64,000 bases of DNA, taken from positions 5,766,001 through 5,830,000 of the forward strand of contig NZ_CP053985.1 of assembly GCF_013267355.1 (NCBI RefSeq), read 5' to 3'. A model generated the notes under the pieces. That model was not told the origin of the DNA. It was given only the letters and a program-made list of their open reading frames with translations, and made no database searches. A program made the translations under genes and the position numbers. Positions 61,106 to 64,000 of the stretch are shown here, piece after piece. The stretch comes from Achromobacter pestifer (GTDB lineage Bacteria; Pseudomonadota; Gammaproteobacteria; Burkholderiales; Burkholderiaceae_B). How positions within the stretch are numbered: position 1 is the first letter of the stretch; every line of letters begins with the position of its first letter.

Positions 61106-61675
61106 CTAGCGCTTTTCCGCCAGGGTCTTGAGGTTGGTCAGCCCGTCTTCGAAGTCCTGCCCGACCATGCTGTCCATGTTGAAAAAGAGATGCATCAATT
61201 TGGCGAAGTAGTTCAACCGGCCTTCCATTGCCCAGGTGACTTGCGTGCCGTCGCCAGCCGGCGTCAGGGTGAAGGTGACCTGGTTGACGGCGGAGAAAGG
61301 CTTGATGAAGGTCAGGCGCATGGTCACGGAGGAATCCGGCACGGCGGTTTCGATCCGCATGTCGCCCACGCCCACTTCCTTGCTTTCCCAGGCGTAGGTC
61401 GCGCCCGGACCCGCCGTCACCGCGCCGTAGGTACCCTTGATCGCCGGGTCCTTCTTTTCGTAGGGGTTCCAGGTGTTGAAGGCATGCAGATCGTTGATCA
61501 GGGGGAATACGCGCGCGGGCGGCGCCTGGATCCGCGCGCTGCGTTCGACGCGGAAGGTGTCCGGACGCGTGGTCGCGTAGACCAGCACGAGCGCGATGGC
61601 GGCCAGGACGATGAGCAGCAGGGTTTTCAGCATGTGGGGGGATCCGGTGATGGTCTTGGTAGAGGAGGCGTTCAT
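61106..61675 (-). CDS. SRPBCC-family protein with N-terminal membrane anchor
   Basis: 189 residues from ATG 61675, which overlaps the stop of the YciI gene (ATGA) and is therefore favoured over ATG 61633. A hydrophobic helix at about 17-34 (TLLLIVLAAIALVLVYA) anchors a START-like domain with RVERSARIQAPPARVFPLI, WNPYEKKDP and the closing FEDGLTNLKTLAEKR. It may bind a hydrophobic ligand at the membrane; role within the sigma operon unknown. Confidence 0.88.
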   Translation of the reverse strand: MNASSTKTITGSPHMLKTLLLIVLAAIALVLVYATTRPDTFRVERSARIQAPPARVFPLINDLHAFNTWNPYEKKDPAIKGTYGAVTAGPGATYAWESKEVGVGDMRIETAVPDSSVTMRLTFIKPFSAVNQVTFTLTPAGDGTQVTWAMEGRLNYFAKLMHLFFNMDSMVGQDFEDGLTNLKTLAEKR

Positions 61676-62082
61676 TGGCCGTTGCCGGCAATCTGGCGGT
61701 AGCGTTCGACGCCCTCGCTGGGGCCGAACTCGTCCAGCTCGAAGACCTGGCGCACTTCGACGGCGCAGGGCTGGCCAGGGAAGGGTTCGGGAAAGCGCAG
61801 CGCCCATTGCATGGCTTCCTCACGCGTTCGCACCTGGATCATGGTGTAGCCCGCGATCAGCTCCTTGGTCTCGGAGAACGGGCCGTCCACCACCGTGCGC
61901 TGGCCCTGGTCGTACTGCACCCGCCAGCCCTTGGAGGAAGGGTGCAAGCCATTGGCGTCCAACAGCACGCCGGCCTTGGCCAGCGCCTCGTGATAGGTCG
62001 CCATGGCGGCCAGCAGGCTTTCCTGCGGCATCACGCCGGCTTCACTGTCCGGCGTGGCGCGGACGATGATCATGTATCGCAT
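61672..62082 (-). CDS. YciI/DGPF-family protein (first gene of the ECF42 operon)
   Basis: 136 residues from ATG 62082, with GAGGAG upstream. It begins MRYMIIVRATPDSEAG and has the hallmark VDGPFSETKELIAGY near 73. DGPF proteins are the standard partners of ECF42 sigma factors; they are small ferredoxin-like-fold proteins, probably enzymes with a conserved His/Asp. It is followed by SRPBCC, VOC and sigma genes with overlaps or short gaps. Confidence 0.93.
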   Translation of the reverse strand: MRYMIIVRATPDSEAGVMPQESLLAAMATYHEALAKAGVLLDANGLHPSSKGWRVQYDQGQRTVVDGPFSETKELIAGYTMIQVRTREEAMQWALRFPEPFPGQPCAVEVRQVFELDEFGPSEGVERYRQIAGNGQ

Positions 62083-62283
62083 TCTTGGGACTCCTCGATT
62101 CGGAAAACACAGCCCGTGGAGGGCTTGTATTGGCACGACGAACGGCAAGACGCGAAATCGACAGAAAAATGATGGGCCTAGGGTAAGTACTAGGAAAGCG
62201 GGCCAGCACGCCGTTACAAAGGCACAGCCCTGGTTGCAGCGCGCCTCCATACACTCGCAGCGTCCGCAACTTTGAACACCGAT

Positions 62284-62436
62284 ATGAAAATCCTGTGCAG
62301 TTTTGCCCTGCTGGCGTCCTTGCTGACGGGCTGTGCCGTCTATACCCCCAGCGGCGCGGTCATCGTCGATCCGCACGACGGCGGCGGCCGTGGCGGTTTC
62401 TGTCCGCCGGGCCAGGCCAAGAAAGGAAACTGTTGA
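62284..62436 (+). CDS. Small lipoprotein, 50 residues
   Basis: Starts MKILCSFALLASLLTGC: a lipoprotein signal peptide with lipobox LLTGC and lipidated Cys17. The mature 34 residues are Gly-rich (HDGGGRGGF) and end in CPPGQAKKGNC, a Cys-bracketed motif seen in other small envelope lipoproteins. No Asp at +2, so transfer to the outer membrane is expected. It lies between two YciI genes of opposite strand. Too short for a firm family call. Confidence 0.75.
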   Translation: MKILCSFALLASLLTGCAVYTPSGAVIVDPHDGGGRGGFCPPGQAKKGNC

Positions 62437-62487
62437 ATCGCGCGGCTGGCGCGCGCGCCAGCCGCCGGTCCGCCATGGGCCGCGTGC

Positions 62488-62841
62488 CTACATGAAGCAG
62501 GGGCCCAGTTCACGCACTTCGACCGTGGCCCATTGGGCCGCCGGACACTCGGCCGCCAGCGCCAGCGCTTCTTCACGGGTGTCGCAGTTCAGCAGGAAGA
62601 AGCCGCCTATCATTTCCTTGGCCTCGGCATAGGGGCCGTCCACCAGGGAACGTTCGCCGTCGCGGATCCGCAGGCGCACGGCTTCCGATTCGGACTTCAA
62701 GGATTCCGCGCGCGCCAGCTGGCCGCGCGAACTCAGGTCTTCCGCATAGCGCAGCATTTGCGCATAGGCTTCGCGGCCCTCTTCGGGCGTGCGCTGGGCG
62801 CGCTGGCCCACCGGTTCGACGATGAAAAGCAGATAGGACAT
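62488..62841 (-). CDS. YciI/DGPF-family protein, second copy
   Basis: 117 residues. MSYLLFIVEPVGQRAQRTPEEG opens the fold, and VDGPYAEAKEMIGGFFLL carries the DGP(F/Y) motif near 67. It lies 400 bases upstream of the main ECF42 operon on the same strand, with the lipoprotein gene inserted in the opposite direction between them, so it may be a separate target promoter of the sigma factor. Confidence 0.92.
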   Translation of the reverse strand: MSYLLFIVEPVGQRAQRTPEEGREAYAQMLRYAEDLSSRGQLARAESLKSESEAVRLRIRDGERSLVDGPYAEAKEMIGGFFLLNCDTREEALALAAECPAAQWATVEVRELGPCFM

Positions 62842-63150
62842 GGGATCTTCCCGTTCGGACTTCCGATAAGGTTCGCCAGATTACCGCTATTTGTTGCGCC
62901 GGTGCCATCCTGCAATACGTGGCCCGGCGTTCTTTGTAAGCAGAGGTAGATGGGTGCTTGGCCACCGGGCGCGGCTTGCGGATTGGTCATCTGCGTCATG
63001 TGGATTCCTGCTTGTGTCTGTATAAAGAAGGAAAGCCGTCCGCGGCTGGACGCGAGCAAGAATAATGCGTCAGACTGCGGAATCGGCGCCACCGGATTTG
63101 CAGCCTGACGCCATCTTCCGGCACACCCTACAGCACACAACAAAGATCCC
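62842..63150. other. Intergenic region between YciI and SulP genes
   Basis: 309 bases between divergent genes. On the minus strand an ATG at 63000 preceded by AGGA opens a frame (MTQMTNPQAAPGGQAP) that soon runs out of frame into the YciI gene; it may be a short leader or a gene remnant. TATAAAG at about 63028-63034 could be a -10-like box. No RNA gene seen. Confidence 0.35.
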
Positions 63151-64000
63151 ATGGCTACCCATGCCTCTGCCTCCGAGGATGCGCCTGCCCCCAGCTGGTT
63201 GCGCTGGCTGCCCGGACTGGCGGTGCTCAGGTCGTACCAGGCCGCCTGGCTGCCTAAGGACCTGGCCGCCGGCCTGGTGCTGACGACCATGCTGGTGCCG
63301 GTCGGCATCGCCTATGCCGAAGCCTCCGGCGTCCCAGGCGTCTACGGCCTTTATGCCACCATCATTCCGCTATTGGCCTATGCGCTGTTCGGCCCCAGCC
63401 GGATCCTGGTGCTGGGGCCGGACTCCGCCCTGGCCGCGCCCATCCTGGCGGTGGTGCTCAGCGTTTCCGACGGCGACCCCATGCGCGCGGTGGCCGCGGC
63501 CAGCCTGATGGCCATCGTTGCGGGGCTGTTCTGCATTGTCATGGGGCTGTTGCGCCTCGGCTTCATTACCGAGCTGCTATCCAAGCCTATCCGCTATGGC
63601 TACATGAACGGCATCGCACTGACGGTGCTGGTCAGCCAGCTGCCCAAGCTGTTCGCGGTGTCGATAGACGATGCCGGCCCCTTGACCGAATTGTGGCAAC
63701 TGGGGCGGGCGGTATTCCTGGGCGAGACCAACTGGTACAGCTTCGCGGTGGGCGCGGCGACGCTGGCGCTGATCCTGCTGCTCAAGCGTTACGAACGCGT
63801 GCCGGGCATCCTGATCGCGGTGATCCTGGCGACGCTGGCCGTCAGCCTGTTCCAACTGGACTCGCAAGGCGTGAAAGTACTGGGTGAAATTCCGCAGGGC
63901 CTGCCCAAGTTCGCCTTGCCCTGGCTCAGCAACGCGGACCTGGTCAAGATCGCGCTGGGCGGCTGCGCGGTGGCGTTGATCGCCTTTGCGGACACCAGCG
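63151..64000 (+). CDS. SulP-family anion transporter, partial (C-terminus beyond window)
   Basis: 283 codons from ATG 63151 to the window edge. The SulP N-terminal signature is clear: LVPVGIAYAEASGVPGVYGLYA near 50, ALFGPSRILVLGPDSALAAPI near 82, then RLGFITELLSKPIRYGYMNGIAL near 134. About eight membrane helices are visible; the STAS domain expected at the C-terminus is outside. It would carry sulfate, bicarbonate or dicarboxylates across the inner membrane. Confidence 0.94.
   Translation, partial: MATHASASEDAPAPSWLRWLPGLAVLRSYQAAWLPKDLAAGLVLTTMLVPVGIAYAEASGVPGVYGLYATIIPLLAYALFGPSRILVLGPDSALAAPILAVVLSVSDGDPMRAVAAASLMAIVAGLFCIVMGLLRLGFITELLSKPIRYGYMNGIALTVLVSQLPKLFAVSIDDAGPLTELWQLGRAVFLGETNWYSFAVGAATLALILLLKRYERVPGILIAVILATLAVSLFQLDSQGVKVLGEIPQGLPKFALPWLSNADLVKIALGGCAVALIAFADTS

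Noticed and set aside
59394..61823. 809-codon frame extending upstream from the sigma factor
   Set aside because: The region above 60671 overlaps the VOC and SRPBCC genes; sigma-factor homology begins at ATG 60671.

Overview
The window is about 68-70% G+C, densely coded and rich in orphan periplasmic binding proteins (Bug/TctC). It carries giant ESPR-type autotransporters and many LysR regulators. This points to a betaproteobacterium of the Alcaligenaceae, most likely Achromobacter or a close Bordetella relative (inference from gene content; no rRNA gene is present). No tRNA, rRNA, CRISPR array, transposase or prophage gene was found.

Layout. 1-13081 (minus): two tandem giant autotransporter genes with colinear three-module passengers; the left one runs off the window. 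13394-15211 (plus): an orphan ABC ATPase with degenerate motifs and an ABC substrate-binding lipoprotein-like receptor. 15281-25331 (minus): a compact operon resembling the pim dicarboxylate beta-oxidation operon (bifunctional hydratase/dehydrogenase, thiolase, two acyl-CoA dehydrogenases, acyl-CoA ligase) ending in two tandem-duplicated TctC receptors with a remnant of the ligase 3' end between them. A divergent LysR gene follows at 25540. 26609-32425: GntP permease, DUF445 membrane protein, a 500-bp gap with a large inverted repeat, periplasmic Cu/Zn superoxide dismutase, a glutathione S-transferase and an MFS exporter. 32454-33491: methionine aminopeptidase preceded by a ParD-like antitoxin-family gene with a palindromic operator.

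33569-39371 (minus) is the most interesting locus: a four-gene, translationally coupled operon DUF3348 / MotA-TolQ-like channel with a very long coiled tail of exact 131-residue repeats / MotB-OmpA-like stator / DUF2894. The two central proteins have the architecture of the ZorA-ZorB ion-driven motor, but the flanking partners are not known Zorya effectors.

39502-46214: LysR, MipA/OmpV porin-like protein divergent from a QseB/PmrA-like two-component system with a matching direct-repeat box between them, a TPR/double winged-helix regulator with a beta-propeller protein, and a membrane-anchored unknown. 46479-50238: a complete TRAP transporter. 50288-58390: small enzymes and regulators (VOC, GNAT, MarR + AlkD-like HEAT protein, SDR, DUF169, LysR/MFS pair, HAD phosphatase, DMT exporter). 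58473-62841: AraC regulator, then an ECF42-type sigma factor operon with its characteristic YciI/DGPF proteins, a VOC and an SRPBCC protein. The window ends inside a SulP anion transporter.
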